64,000 nucleotides of DNA. Origin: Delphinapterus leucas. Lineage: Eukaryota > Chordata > Mammalia > Artiodactyla > Monodontidae. Below the pieces are notes generated by a model, which saw nothing but the letters and a program-made list of their open reading frames with translations, was not told the origin of the DNA and ran no database searches. Position numbers and translations under genes: made by a program. Each line of letters starts with the position of its first letter. Position 1 is the first letter of the stretch. The DNA lies in the NCBI RefSeq assembly GCF_002288925.2, contig NW_022098050.1, positions 1,286,725-1,350,724 of the forward strand, given 5' to 3'. Positions 1 to 11,800 of the stretch are shown here, one piece after another.

Positions 1-151
1 GAGGGGTGGGATAGGGAGGGTGGGAGGGAGGGAGACGCAAGAGGGAAGAGATATGGGAACATGTATGTATGTATAACTGATTCACTTTGTTATAAAGCAG
101 AAACTAACACACCACTGTAAAGCAATTATACTCCAAAAAAGATGTTAAAAA
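1..151 (+). mobile_element. L1 3' end (sense), cut by window edge
   Basis: This is the terminal part of a LINE-1 3' UTR in sense orientation. It opens with a G-rich polypurine stretch, continues with the GATTCACTTTGTTATAAAGC and CTAACACACCACTGTAAAGC type motifs seen at several other L1 ends in this window, and closes with an A-rich tail near 139-151. The G-rich stretch has several runs of three or more G and could form a G-quadruplex, as is known for L1 3' UTRs. The rest of the element lies outside the window. Confidence 0.9.
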
Positions 152-2744
152 AAAAAGTATGTCAAATATAAACAAATCCGAACTTAGATAGGGAGTGATT
201 TTAATTAGAAGGAATTACAATTGCAGTTGTGAGAGCTCTCCAATCTCAGAAATCTGGGTTTCAAAATCAAACAGAGCAAGTTTTTCTTCCACAGTGTAAA
301 GGGGGGGTAAGCAGAGACAAGCATAATCTTTTAAGGGGACTCTGGACAAGCAAGGAGAAATGACTGGTGGGGTTTCATTGGAAAAGGGTCTCCCTGTGGT
401 CATCTGATTCCCAGGAGAAGCTGATAAGTGTGGGGTAGGGGAACAGGTTCCATTTTTTTAGTGCTTCCTAAGGCTTTGGAGCAAGCTGCGCTCAGCAGAC
501 TGTAGGAAGGAGATAAGCCTAACTAAAGTTTGGTCAAGACAAATTGGAGGGTAAGAAATGGCCAATTGTGAATATTTGGTGAAGCACAACTGGGCAGTTT
601 TGGGTTCTGAGGATCCGCCAGTGTCTTGGTGAGAAAGATAATGGTGAATCTTTTATTTTGAACACTTTGTCACTTCTGGCTGCCAATTAAGGGATTCAGT
701 GTTTAATCTCCAGTCCCTTAAATTTAACGTATGTATCTCCTCCTATGGAATACCCCGTTTTTAGATGTTATTCTTTTCTTTTAGTATAAAATGGCTCAAA
801 TTCCAGTTCCATGAATAGTGGGAAACAGCCATGGGCAGAAATCAATGAGGTTTTCTTGGGAGGCAGAAGAGAAGAAGAACTTTCCCTGCTTCTCCACCAC
901 TATCTAACTCCCCGCTGAAAATTTGAGCTTCAGAGCTTCGGTCCTACCATTAGGGGAAAGAAAAAAATGCCTTACAAATTCCCCATGAAATTCTCTCTCT
1001 AATACCCCTGCTTCTGCAACCTCTACTTGTTTTTATACACTGAAGCTGGTGAGCAAGTTGGTATTTACATACCTCCTTTACAAGCCCTGCAGAGATGGTC
1101 TTCTCCTAATTTGGGAATAAGAGGCTATTGCTACTTAATATCCTGTGGCCTCAGACACAAATAAGATTAAAATAGTTCCATTTAACATCCAGCTTTCACA
1201 TTCTTCATATTATGAATGGGTTCTTCATAGAAAAGTCAAAGCAGTTAAGTAAACATACACTGGAAAAATTATAATTAAATTATCACATACAATAATTTAA
1301 AATGCCACAGCTATTGAATATGTGGAAAGTACTGTGATAAGAACAGGAGAGTGTCATGGGGAAAGTTACAAAGAAAAAAGATTAGTTGGCACTTAATTTT
1401 TAATGTGTCAATCATTGGTTTTTGGAACACATTTTTACATTATTAATTTTCAAACCTACAACATTCATACCAAGGATGATTTTGTTGAACTGCACATCAC
1501 GGAGAACTATTCGTGTTGATAACAATGTAGTTTCCTTTCAGATCGACAGCCACTGCAAGAATGCCTTTTAGATGTATTATTGTTCTTATCCATCAAACCA
1601 GAGCTATCTTAATAGGCAAACTAATGAGATTTGTCAAGATTTTATTTATTTTACTCATAAATGGTGGCCAGCATTTCAGAATTGTAACAGGGCAAGGAAA
1701 CAGTTTCTTCATAATAAATCTAAAGAGATCCAGCTTAATTTAACTTAAAAATATTAATTTTACAAAATTAACTGGTACTAATTAAAAATAGCAAAAAATA
1801 CATTTAGCAAATATTCAAAATAATATTACCTATAGAAATATAAATTGTTGATATTAGAGCCACCAAAATATTTTTGTTACAATAGGATATCCCTTAAACA
1901 TCTTCATCTAGAACGAGAAATATGTTGCTAATGCCCAAGTGATAGAGAATCTGTGCTCATACTGCCATTCCATGATTCAGGCCAAAAATGAAGGCAGGTC
2001 TTTGCTAATATGTAAATTGTTTATTCTAGGGCTTTCCACTGGAGAGAAGAGAAATGCTTAATTAGTATGCTCTAGACCAAACTGCATATTTTGTATTATG
2101 CATTTCATAATCACTTCACCTTTAACATTTTAATTAATTAAAACTATAAAGTTAATTATAGAAATAAAATTAAGTCATGGAGGTAGCAATTTTCCCATAT
2201 ATTTGTGACTATCTCTATTTGATACAGCTACAGAGTGAATTAGGGAGGGCTACAATATATATTTGCTCCCTACCTCTTGAGAGATAGGCTTAAACATTTA
2301 CATTGGATAAAAGCCCTTTTAGGCTGCCTTCAGTGCATCATCAAGGATTCATTCTGGAGTTTTCATGTCAGTTAGGCAACATTACTCTTTGAAGGACTCA
2401 GATGTGGGGCACTGTTTTATGTTCTATAGAAAGATATGTCTGCCTTCAAAAATCTAATGATCATTTGAGGTAGAGAGCATACATAGTGAACAGGTATAAT
2501 CCAAATGTATTAGCAAGTTCTGAGAACAAAACATAGAGAACTGATATTACTGATGATGTTATACATGGCCTTTGGACCAAAATTCTAAAGTCAAGCAAAC
2601 ATTACACTTTTGATCTTTGTTTCTGGCTGCAGGTAGTGTATCATAGCAATTATGCAAACCAAACAAAACATATAGTTAAAAAACCCCACCAGCTTTAAAC
2701 AAACAAACTGAGATAAATCTTGGGCAGTAGGTCTACAAGTAGGA
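152..2744. other. Intergenic or intronic DNA, no gene recognised
   Basis: AT-rich, unique-looking sequence without a supported coding region. Open frames here are short, without recognisable domains or splice context. A stretch near 2,407-2,510 (GGGCACTGTTTTATGTTC and downstream CTGCCTTCAAAAATCTAATG) loosely resembles an old mammalian interspersed repeat, but I cannot assign it. Confidence 0.5.
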
Positions 2745-2868
2745 TAATTTTTAAATCTCTCTGAGCCTTTTCTTCCTCTGAAAAATGTGAAAAGTTATGT
2801 GTCTCCTAAAACAGAATTATGCAAAGATCTGTGCCTGACATATTGTAGGCATTCTATAAATGTAGCTC
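2745..2868 (+). mobile_element. MIR SINE fragment
   Basis: The order of motifs fits the 3' half of a mammalian-wide interspersed repeat: CTCTCTGAGCC, then a CTTCCTCTGAAAAATG block corresponding to the MIR 'cctcatctgtaaaatg' core, then GCCTGACATATTGTAGGCAT and a final TATAAATG. It is strongly diverged, as expected for this ancient family. Confidence 0.8.
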
Positions 2869-3490
2869 TTACTACACTGCATATAGTAACATTTGCTGAC
2901 AAATACATAACTGGGGGAAATGGTGTACATGAAAGCACAAAGCAACTTTTTCTTGAAAAACAACTGAAGAGAATGAAAAGAAGCTAAAATAAGAGAGTAT
3001 GTAATCAGCTCTAAAACTATGGAAGGAGTTTAAAACTTAGGTTCCAAGCTTAGAGAATGTAATTTAACAATTTGGTTTATATTGGCAATGAAATTCTAAA
3101 GCTCCACTTTTAGAAAGGAAGGCATAGAGGAGTAAGTAAATGAGTAAACAAAAAAGAAAAAAATTACTAATATATCCCAATATAAAAAGCATATTTTTGG
3201 CATGACAATGCCTCCTCATAGAACTTAGGCAGAAAGTCTTCCCACAGAACCTAGTGCAATGAGAAAGATAAAATGTGTGAAATGATTGAAGAGAAATTCT
3301 AAGCCTGCACTAGAAGTTTAACCAAGCCATAACATTTTTTTCTACCCATTTGTTTTCAGCTCCTCAGCTCATGGTCTAAGATGAAAATTCATCCAGTATC
3401 CATGTAGATAGTGAAGAAAGCCAAAGTGAAACCTATTACACCATTTTGGTGCCAGGAGTGGGCCCAGAGAGAATTCCCCAAACTAGCATT
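2869..3490. other. Intergenic DNA, nothing recognised
   Basis: AT-rich sequence between the MIR and the CHR-2 SINE. I see no coding or repeat structure I can support. Confidence 0.5.
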
Positions 3491-3504
3491 TAAAAATAAC
3501 TGTA

Positions 3505-3709
3505 GGGCTTCCCTGGTGGCGCAGTGGTTGAGAGTCCGCCTGCCGATGCAGGGGACACGGGTTCGTGCCCTGGTCCGGGAAGATCCCACATGCCGCGGAG
3601 CGGCTGGGCCCGTGAGCCATGGCCACTGAGCCTGCACGTCCAGAGCCTGTGCTCCGCAGCGGGAGAGGCCACAACAGTGACAGGCCTGCGTACCGCAAAA
3701 ATAAATAAA
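3505..3709 (+). mobile_element. CHR-2-type tRNA-derived SINE with target-site duplication
   Basis: A complete cetacean CHR-2 SINE. It starts GGGCTTCCCTGGTGGCGCAG, which includes a Pol III A-box-like TGGCGCAGTGG, continues with a B-box-like GGGTTCGTGCCC, and ends CGTACCGC followed by an (AAATA)n tail. The 14-bp duplication TAAAAATAACTGTA flanks it at 3,491-3,504 and 3,710-3,723. The duplication is exact, which argues for a fairly recent insertion. The reverse complement gives several open frames typical of this SINE that are not genes. Confidence 0.97.
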
Positions 3710-3806
3710 TAAAAATAACTGTATACATGTATTCCTCAAAGAAATATCCATATGCTGATTCATGGATAAGTAGGGGAAATAAAATTGGGAACTATGTAAA
3801 ATTATA

Positions 3807-3945
3807 AAAGGAGAAGAGAGGATGAAGAAGCAGCGGCAGGAGGAGGAAGAAGTAGAGGATTCTCCAGAGAGAGGATGAAGGGAGAAGGAAGGAAGGCAGG
3901 AAGGCAGAAGAAATTAGGAAAAAGAGAGACAGAGGAGTGGAGCTC
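3807..3945 (+). repeat. GA-rich low-complexity purine tract
   Basis: Long stretch of almost only A and G with GGAAGGAAGG and GAGGAGGAAGAAG elements. Such tracts can adopt triplex or H-DNA forms, but nothing else here suggests a function. Confidence 0.85.
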
Positions 3946-3959
3946 ACCCTAGAAGTATT

Positions 3960-4620
3960 CTTTTAAAAAAGAAAAAAAAAAAGAAAGGAAAAGAATATAA
4001 AAGGCAAAAGTTTAAACAACCCTTCATAGTTTCAAGGAAATTAAAAAGAAAACTACCACTATGAAAATAAGACTATGAGTTATAAGATAATGTAAAAACA
4101 GAATAAGATAAAAAGGGCACTTCCAAAATTAAGGAATTAAACAGAGAAGAAAAGATAGAAATTTAAAATGCATGTCAAAGCAGTGAAGAGCAAAAACAAA
4201 GCTGCCAAGAAGTGAATCAGTGACCTAAAAGTAAGAATTGGTAAAAATCACAGAGAGAGTAAAGAGAGGGTAGCGGGTGGCCTGAAAAACAAAATGAATA
4301 CATGGAATAGAAAATAAATGTTTTAAGAATATGACGTAAGGGAATTTTTCTATAATAAAAAAAGACGAGATACTCAATCTGAAAGTGTTCACTGTGTACC
4401 AAGACAATTCATAAGAAATATTAGTGCTAATATATATCCTAGTGAAATGAATAAACAACAAAGATAGAGTCCCATAAGCCTTTAGTCAGAGAAATAAGGC
4501 CATTAAGTTGGTGAAAAATGTTAAGATGGACTACTAGTTCTATTCAAGAGCATTAGACTTAAGAAGTAAAAACAGCAATATCTACTGGATTTTTAAAAAA
4601 AGTAACATTGCCCCCCCAAC
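3960..4620 (+). mobile_element. HAL1/L1M ORF1-like fragment, degraded
   Basis: A-rich sequence with blocks that resemble the ORF1 region of old L1 or HAL1 elements in sense. Examples are AGACGAGATACTCAATCTG, CACTGTGTACCAAGACAATT and AATATTAGTGCTAATATATA followed by CCTAGTGAAATGA. No frame remains open. The assignment comes from remembered motif order, and an alignment to HAL1 and L1M consensus sequences would decide it. Confidence 0.5.
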
Positions 4621-5154
4621 TTTTAAAAGTTGATATGTGCATTATAGAACCCAACAAGCAAAGGACATAAAGAAACATCCATAATCACAAGGAGTTTACA
4701 GTTTGACTTGAACTTCTAGTCCTGTGTGTGTGTGTCTGTACATTTACACAGTGACACACGGTTTTGTGTTTGAGATCATATAGTATGCATCATTCGTTTT
4801 CACATATAAAGATATTTACCAGTTGAAAGCCCAAAGGCCATGACTATTTGGATAACCAAGAATATAATACACCAATTTCAATCAGGATAGACATGCAATC
4901 TTGTCTCTCTGATGGTCAAATATTGCTTAAATGACAAAAATGACAAGCCTCTGGATAAACAAATATTGGCAGAGATACAATTAAAATAGTGCATTCCCTT
5001 AATGTTCAATTTAAAATGAAACACAAAGCAAAGGAGTACAATAAGTTTAATGCTTATAAGAGAATTATCAGGTCTATACTATTAAAATAATATGTAGAAG
5101 GTGTTTCTATTGAGTTGTTTTACAATGTATTCATATAGTATGCACACATACATC
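4621..5154. other. Intergenic DNA, nothing recognised
   Basis: AT-rich, contains a short TG run near 4,724-4,737. No gene or clear repeat seen. Confidence 0.5.
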
Positions 5155-6380
5155 AGTCTTCTCCTCCCTCTTTGCCTGACCCAGTACCTAAGTACAGTAG
5201 GTACTGCTCAAAGAGAAGGTTTAGCCATTCCCTTCCCTTAACAGAGTTCATGCAAATTTTAACCAAAAAACCCCCCACATATTAATGAAGTGTGTCACTT
5301 TACTATTTCTACTTTTAACATACTTTGTGCATCTCAGAACATGTAGAAAGACTAGATATTTCATAGAAGGGCATAACATAGTCAACTATACACACAATAG
5401 TGAGGATTAATATCTTGCCTTTGCAATTCTCTCTTCCAATGTCCTTCAACCCAATGCTCAAAAGCTGATAGTATACTGCTCACAGAAGTGCTTTAGCAAT
5501 TACATTTCCAAAGAAAATATTTCCCATCAATATTTTCACAGCTATTCAAAAGTCTTATTTTACTACCACTACTTTAAATACACTGGGCATTTCTAAATAT
5601 CTAGAAAAGTTATCTATCTAAAATAAGAACTTATTTGTCCACTTTATACACAGTACCATTAAACAAAAATTACATGTAACAAAATGATAATGGTCCAAGG
5701 TGACTGCTCACTGTGACCTTCCTGGACCTCAACCATGTCCTCCTCACCTCCTCCTCTATACCACTAATACAGTGGACAAGTATAGACAAGTATACTGCTC
5801 AGAGGCAGCTGAACAAATTCAAATTCATTTCCAAAAGTATTTTACGGAGGACAAGATTTCCTATGAGTTTCAATATAAAGTACACAAATGGGCTAATTTT
5901 ATTCATACAACTAAGAATTCGTACAATTCTTAAACATCTGGATACTAGATGTTGCAAGCTGGGATTTATTTGTCCGTTATGGACTATAAACAGAGCAAAA
6001 CAAAATGCAGCTCAAAGAGGAGGTTTAGTCATTTTGTAACCAAAAGATAAGACTTCATACGAATTTTAATAAAATAGTAACAAAATATGTTCTTTTACTA
6101 CCTCTACTTTTAACATAGTTTGTGCCTCTCAGAAAATTTGGAACATGAAGAAAGATTAGATATTTCAAAAAAGGGCATCACCTTATCAACTATGTATACA
6201 GAAGGGAAATAAAATGCATACACAGAACAATGGTTATAACATGAAAATATCCTCTAAATATGAATTCTTTCCTTTCTTTCTTTCCAAGACCTTTTGCTCC
6301 ACCCTTCTAACCCACCAAATAAATGTGGTCCTGTGTTGCTCCTAGTGTCTATTCTGTTGGTGGCCTAAAGATTCCATTTC
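5155..6380. repeat. Diverged tandem repeat, period about 268 bp
   Basis: Two independent landmarks recur in step. The first is TACTGCTCAAAGAGAAGGTT at about 5,202, with diverged forms near 5,473, 5,792 and 6,006 (the last reading CAGCTCAAAGAGGAGGTT). The second is CTATTTCTACTTTTAACATA near 5,303, with forms near 5,561 (CTACCACTACTTTAAATACA) and 6,098 (CTACCTCTACTTTTAACATA). The spacings 5,303 to 5,561 and 5,561 to 6,098 are about one and two periods of 268 bp. The first and last copies are the most alike over roughly 180 bp. I count four, perhaps five, units. No family is recognised and open frames inside are not conserved between copies. Confidence 0.7.
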
Positions 6381-6457
6381 CGAAAGTCATGCCAGAAAAC
6401 ATTTGTTTTTTTAAGATTTGTTTTTTAAACAAGAAGTTCACTTAATAAGACCTGTGA

Positions 6458-6572
6458 GGGACTTCCCTGGCGGTCCAAGACTCCCCACTTCCACTGCAGG
6501 GGGCATGGGTTCCATCCCTGGTGGGGGAAATAAGATCCCTCATGCAGCCAGGCGCAAGCAAAAATAAAAATA
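6458..6572 (+). mobile_element. Short Bov-tA/CHR-like SINE with target-site duplication
   Basis: A short tRNA-derived SINE starting GGGACTTCCCTGGCGGTCCA, with a degenerate B-box GGGTTCCATCCC and an A-rich (AAAAT)n tail. The 14-bp duplication AATAAGACCTGTGA lies at 6,444-6,457 and 6,573-6,586. This form is shorter than CHR-2 and matches the older tRNA-SINE type shared by cetaceans and ruminants. Confidence 0.93.
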
Positions 6573-6755
6573 AATAAGACCTGTGATTTCTAACTCTGTG
6601 TTTTATTCAGTGTCAGCAACCTCTTTAGGTCTAGAAGCCTCGATGTAGCACAAAAAGAATTTTAACTTGTCTCCTAAAAGGTTGGGAGAAAAACTGAGAG
6701 AAGTCTTTTTATACTATATGAATTAAGCCTTTTATAAACGGCTAGTACATCTTTT

Positions 6756-7560
6756 AAAACGTTGGGCCCTCTCTGCTAGCCCAAGGCAGTACATTGTTCT
6801 ATCTTTCCCCTCACCCACTCTCCAGACCTGGTAACAGGCCTTCCATCCACCACTGCAATCAGGTCACTGGAACAGGCCGTCGCTGCCTCTGGGACTGGCT
6901 GGGTCCCCAGCGCGTGAGGAGACCAGCGCAAGAGTCCCCAGTGGCCAGAGAACGGGCAGGCTGGTGACTGCAGAGCTTCCGGAACCCTTGTGGGTCGGCA
7001 CGCGTGTGATCGGAAGAGCCCCCGGGGGCACCAGCACAAAGGCCGGAAGTGGCCGGAAGACCAGTGGGTCATTTGCGCGAGGTCCGAACGGTGACTGGAA
7101 GGTGCTTCAGCACTCAAGCAGGTAAATGGCTGGAAGGGCCTGGGTGCCACAGTGGGCGGGCTTGGTGGTGGCATGAGGGGTCCCCAGGGTCCTCACTGCA
7201 TAGGCTGTACAGTCTCTGAAAGGGAAACCGGGTCCTGAGCTCAGGGTCGGACCAGTGACTGGAACGGACCCCACTGCATCAGTGTGTGGCAAGGATGGTT
7301 GCTGATAAGGCCCTAGGTTCCATACCACGTGGCAGGTTGGTGACTGGAAGGAACCCCGGGGCACCAGCACGGTAAGGATGGTGGCCAAAAGGAAAAGCCT
7401 TAGACCCCAGAATGGGGGCAGGCCAGTACCTGGTAACCAGAGAGCCCTAGCACCCCGGGGTTGGGGGGAGGGGCATGCAAGGTGACTGGAAGGGTGCTTC
7501 TTTTCCCTGGACGCAGGCAGGCTGGTGACTGGAAAGCCCTATACAGGAAAAAAAAAATGC
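6756..7560. repeat. GC-rich minisatellite-like block related to the 31-43 kb array
   Basis: Compositionally unlike its AT-rich surroundings and relatively rich in CpG. It is built from degenerate units of roughly 35-45 bp whose core reads like CTGGTGACTGGAAGG followed by a CCCCxGGGCACCAGCAC segment. Clear copies are near 6,960, 7,088, 7,252, 7,336 and 7,510. The block near 7,291 (GGATGGTTGCTGATAAGGCC) is nearly identical to one near 42,862 in the large array, so both belong to one family. Frames on the minus strand are open for up to 132 codons only because the units are GC-rich and stop-poor. Confidence 0.75.
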
Positions 7561-8325
7561 ACGTATGGACATTAGTAAGGACACTATTGAGTGACTGTTG
7601 CCATAGGGGGAGAGGGGCAATTGCACTGGGAGATGTTTGAAGCCTAAGCCAGAAACAACTTAGGAAAGGGGTGGGCAAGCAAAGCTGTTGTATACTCAGA
7701 GCATGGAATAGGTGGCTGTGGAAGGAGGAAGGAGGATGCTAAAAACTGCAAGCAGGAGGGCCTGCAACTTAACAACTATATCAAATATTGCACTGAAGGA
7801 AAGGTTGAGGCAGGAAATGTTTATTTGTGCTTAAGCACCTGAGTCAGAGGTTTGGGCCTAAAGGGAACAAACAAGTTGTAGTTAGGAAGTTCAAATAAAG
7901 TTTAGGGCCTAGCTGTCCTAGGCTAACCAGTCTAAAGCTGTGTCAAGCAAAACGTTTGATCCATCTTGTCAGTCCCTTCTCTTGTTCAAGAAAGGCTTAG
8001 TGTTACTGCCGTTGAACAACTCAGAGATAAGGCTAATCTAAAGTAGGTGATGGCTAACTGAAATACTCCTCAGGGTCAGAGTTTTCTTGGTGGTGTCCCT
8101 GGAGGACCAGTAGAACCATCTGTTGGACCATCTGGCAGAGGTCAGTTGTTTTAGGGTCTGAAAGATGAGCCATCTGAAAAAAGCAATGCTCAAAATGCAA
8201 AAGATAAATATTATAAAAGGTCATATTAAAGAGCTATGAATCAAGCACTAAAGGTATCCAGGCCAGTGAATTCCAGGAGGTCAGTGGCTGAAAATCTTTC
8301 GATTATGTAACATTGGTCATTGACT
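7561..8325. other. Unresolved degraded sequence, left half; possibly old endogenous retrovirus
   Basis: Sequence between the GC-rich block and the full-length L1. It continues on the other side of that L1 at 16,496, because the L1 is bracketed by a target-site duplication. It has no intact frame. It contains AAATAAAG near 7,895 and a run of moderately complex sequence unlike L1 or SINE. I suspect a retroviral internal region in antisense, but no diagnostic protein motif is visible. Confidence 0.3.
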
Positions 8326-8451
8326 TTTTTTCTTGTTGTTTTTATTTTTTTTTATTGTGGTATAATTGATTTACAATATTATACTAATTTCAGGTGTACC
8401 ACATAGTGAATCAAAATTTTAATAGATTGTACTCCATTTAAAGTTATTATA

Positions 8452-8660
8452 GGGCTTCCCTGGTGGCGCAGTGGTGGAGAGTCCACCTGCCGATGCAGGG
8501 GACACGGGTTCGTGCCCCGGTCTGGGAAGATCCCACATGCCGCGAAGCGGCTAGGCCCGTGAGCCATGGCTGCTGAGCCTGTGCGTCCGGAGCCTGTGCT
8601 CCGCAACGGGAGAGGCCACAACAGTGAGAGGCCAGCGTACAAAAAAAAAAAAAAAAAAAA
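8452..8660 (+). mobile_element. CHR-2 SINE inserted in the L1 3' UTR
   Basis: A complete CHR-2 SINE (GGGCTTCCCTGGTGGCGCAG at the start, B-box-like GGGTTCGTGCCC, A-tail from 8,641). It is flanked by a 12-bp direct repeat AAAGTTATTATA at 8,440-8,451 and 8,661-8,672. It splits the L1 3' UTR and is therefore younger than the L1. The terminal CGTACCGC is reduced to CGTAC before the A-tail. Confidence 0.97.
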
Positions 8661-8842
8661 AAAGTTATTATAAAATATTGGCTATATTCCTTGTGCTGTA
8701 CAATATATCCTTGTTGTTTATTTTATACATAGTAGTTTGTGTCTCTATGCCCCTCCCCCCTTCCCTGTCCCCAGTGGTAACCACTAGTTCGTTCTCTGTA
8801 TGTGTGAGTCTGTTTCTTTTTTTTAATGTTTATTAATTTGTT

Positions 8843-11800
8843 TTATTTTTTAGATTCCACATATATAAGTGATATCATATGGTGTTTGTCTTTCTCTTTC
8901 TGACTTACTTCACTTACTATGATAATTTCTAGGTCCATCCATGTTGCTGCAAATGGTATTATTTTGTTCTTTTTTATGGCTGAGTAGTATTCCATTGTAT
9001 ATATGTACCACATCTTCTTTATCCATTCATCTGTCACTGGACATTTATGTTGTTTCCATGTCTTGGCTATTGTGAATAGTGCTGCAATGACATTGGGTGC
9101 ATTTATCTTTTTGAATTATAGTTTTGTGGGAATGTATGCCCAGGAGTGGGATTGCAGAATCATATGGCAACTCTATTTTTAGGTTTTTGAGGAACCTCCT
9201 TACTGTTCTCCACAGTGGCCGCACCAATTTACATTCCTACGGACACTGTACAAGGGTTCCCTTTTCTCACAACCTTGCCAATATTTGTTATTTGTGGTCT
9301 TTTTGATGATAGCCATTCTGACAGGTTTGAGGTGAGATATCATTGTGGTTTTGATTTGCATTTCTCTGATGATTAGCAATGTTGAGCATCCTTTCATGTG
9401 CCTGTTGGCCATCTGTATGCCTTCTTTGGAAAAATGTCTGTGTAGGTCTTCTCATTTTATTTATTTATTTATTTTTTTTGCGGTACGCGGGCCTCTCACT
9501 GTTGTGGCCTCTCCTATTGCAGAGCACAGGCTCCGGACGCACAGGCTCAGCGAGCCCGCTCCGCGGCATGTGGGATCTTCCCGGACCGGGGCACAAACCC
9601 GTGTCCCCTGCATCGGCAGGCGGACTCTCAACCACTGCGCCACCAGGGAAGCCCTTCTGCTCATTTTTTAATCAAGGTTGTTCATTTGTTTGATATTGAG
9701 TTGTATGAGCTGTTTATATATTTTGGATATTAACCCTTTATTGGTCATATTATTTGCATATATTTTCTCCCATTCTTTTCATTTTATCAATGGTTTCCTT
9801 TAATGTGCAAAAGCTTTTAAGTTTAGCTAGGCCTCGTTTGTTTATTTTTGCTTTTTTTTCTTTTGCCTTAGGAGACAGATCCAAAAAAATACTGCTATAA
9901 TTTATGTCAAAGAGTGTTTTGCCTATGTTCTCTTCTAGGAGTTTTATGGATTCACATCTTACATTTAGGTCTTTAATCCATTTTGAGTTTATTTTTGTAT
10001 ATGGTGTGATAAAATGTTCTAATCTCATTCTTTTACATGTACTGTCCAGTTTTCCCAGCACCACGTATTGAAGAGGCTCTCTTTTCTCCATTGTATATTC
10101 TTGCTTCCTTTGTGGTAGATTAATTGAACATATGTGTGTGGGTTTTTTTCTGGGCTCTCTATTCTATTCCATTGATTTATGTGTCTGTATATGTGCCCGT
10201 ACCATACAGTTTTGATTACTGTAGCTTTTTAGTATAGTCTGAAGCCAGGAAGTATGACACCTCCAGTTCTGTTCTTTGTGTTTTTGGTTTTTTTCCAAGA
10301 TTGTTTGGCTATTCAGGGTGTTTTGTCTTTCCATACAAATTTTTAAATTATTTGTTCTAGTTCTGTGAAAAATGCCTTTGGTATTTTGATAGGGATTGCA
10401 CTGAGTCTGTATATTGCCTTGGGTAGTATGGTCATTTTAACAATATTAATTCTTCCAATATATGAACACAGTATATCTTTCATTCTGTTTGTATTGTCTT
10501 CAATTTCTTTCATCAGTGTCTTATAGTTTTCCAAGTACAAGTGTTTTACCTCCTCAGTTAGATTTATTCCTAGGTATTTTATTCTTTTAGATGCAGTGGT
10601 AAATGGGTAAGTTTCTCCTTCTGATAGTTTGTTGTTAGTGTATAGAAATGCAACAGATTTCTGTATGTTAGTTTTGTATCCTGCAACTTTACCAAATTCA
10701 TTGATGAGCTCTCATAGTTTTTTGGTGGTGTCTTGAGGATGTTCTGTGTATAGAATCATGCCATCTGCAAACAGTTTTACTTCTTCCTTTCCAATTCCTT
10801 TTATTTATTTTGCTTGTCTGATTGCTGTGGCTAGGACTTCCAATACCATGTTGAATAAAAGTGGCAAGAGTAGGCATCCTTGTCTTGTTCCTGATCTTAA
10901 AGGAAATGTATTCAGCACTTCACAGTTGATTATGATGTTAGATGTAGGCTTATCATGTGTGCCCCTTATTATATTGAGATGTGTTCCCTCTATATCTGCT
11001 TTGTGTAGAGTTTTCATTATAAATGGATATTGATTTTTGTTAAAAGCTTTTCCTGCATCTATTGAGATGATCACATGATTTTTTAATCTTCAGTTTGTTA
11101 ATATGGTGTATCACATTGATTGATTTGCAAATATTGAACCAACCTTGCATTCCTCTGATAAATCTCACTTGATCATAGTGTATGATTTTTTTAAATGTAT
11201 TACTGAGTTTGGTTTGCTCATGTTTTGTTGAGGATTTTTGCATCTTTGTTCATCAGTGTTATTGGCCTATAATTTTCTTTTCTTGTGATATCTTTGACTG
11301 GTTTTGGTATCAAGGTGATGCTGGCATCAGAGGCTGAGTCTGGAAGTGTTACTTCCTCTGAAATTTTTTGGAATAGTTTGAGAAAAATAGGTGTTAACTT
11401 TTCTCTAAATTTTTGGCAAAATTCACTTTTCTCTAAATGTTTGGCAGAATTAATCTGTTCCTGGACTTTTGTTTATTGAGAGTTTTTTTTTCTTTTAATT
11501 ACTGATAAAATTTCTGGTAACTGGTCTGCTCACATTTTCTATTTCTTCCTGTTTCAGTCTTAGGAGATTGTATACTTCTAGGAGTTTGTCCATTCCTCCT
11601 AGGTTGTCCATTTTATTAGCACATAGTTGTTCATAGTAAGCTCTTAGGATCCTTTGTATTTCTGTGTTGTCATTTGTAACTTCCTTTTCATTTATGATTT
11701 ATTGATTTGGGTCCTCTCTTTTTCTTGATGAGCCTAGCTAAAGGTTTAACAATTTTGTTTATCTTTTCAAAGAACTAGCTCTTAGCTTCATTGATCTTTT

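Noticed and set aside
3512..3560. tRNA-like A and B boxes suggesting a tRNA gene
   Set aside because: The boxes belong to tRNA-derived SINEs. No cloverleaf with anticodon and acceptor stem can be formed over the following sequence.
3389..3763. 124-codon minus-strand frame with HCCGLSRCGAQ-like residues, and related frames at 8.4, 9.4 and 61.5 kb
   Set aside because: These are translations of CHR-2 SINEs and recur wherever that SINE occurs.
6756..7400. CpG-rich GC block considered as a CpG-island promoter
   Set aside because: The GC and CpG content comes from repeated minisatellite-like units, and no exon or splice-donor-like gene start follows on either strand.
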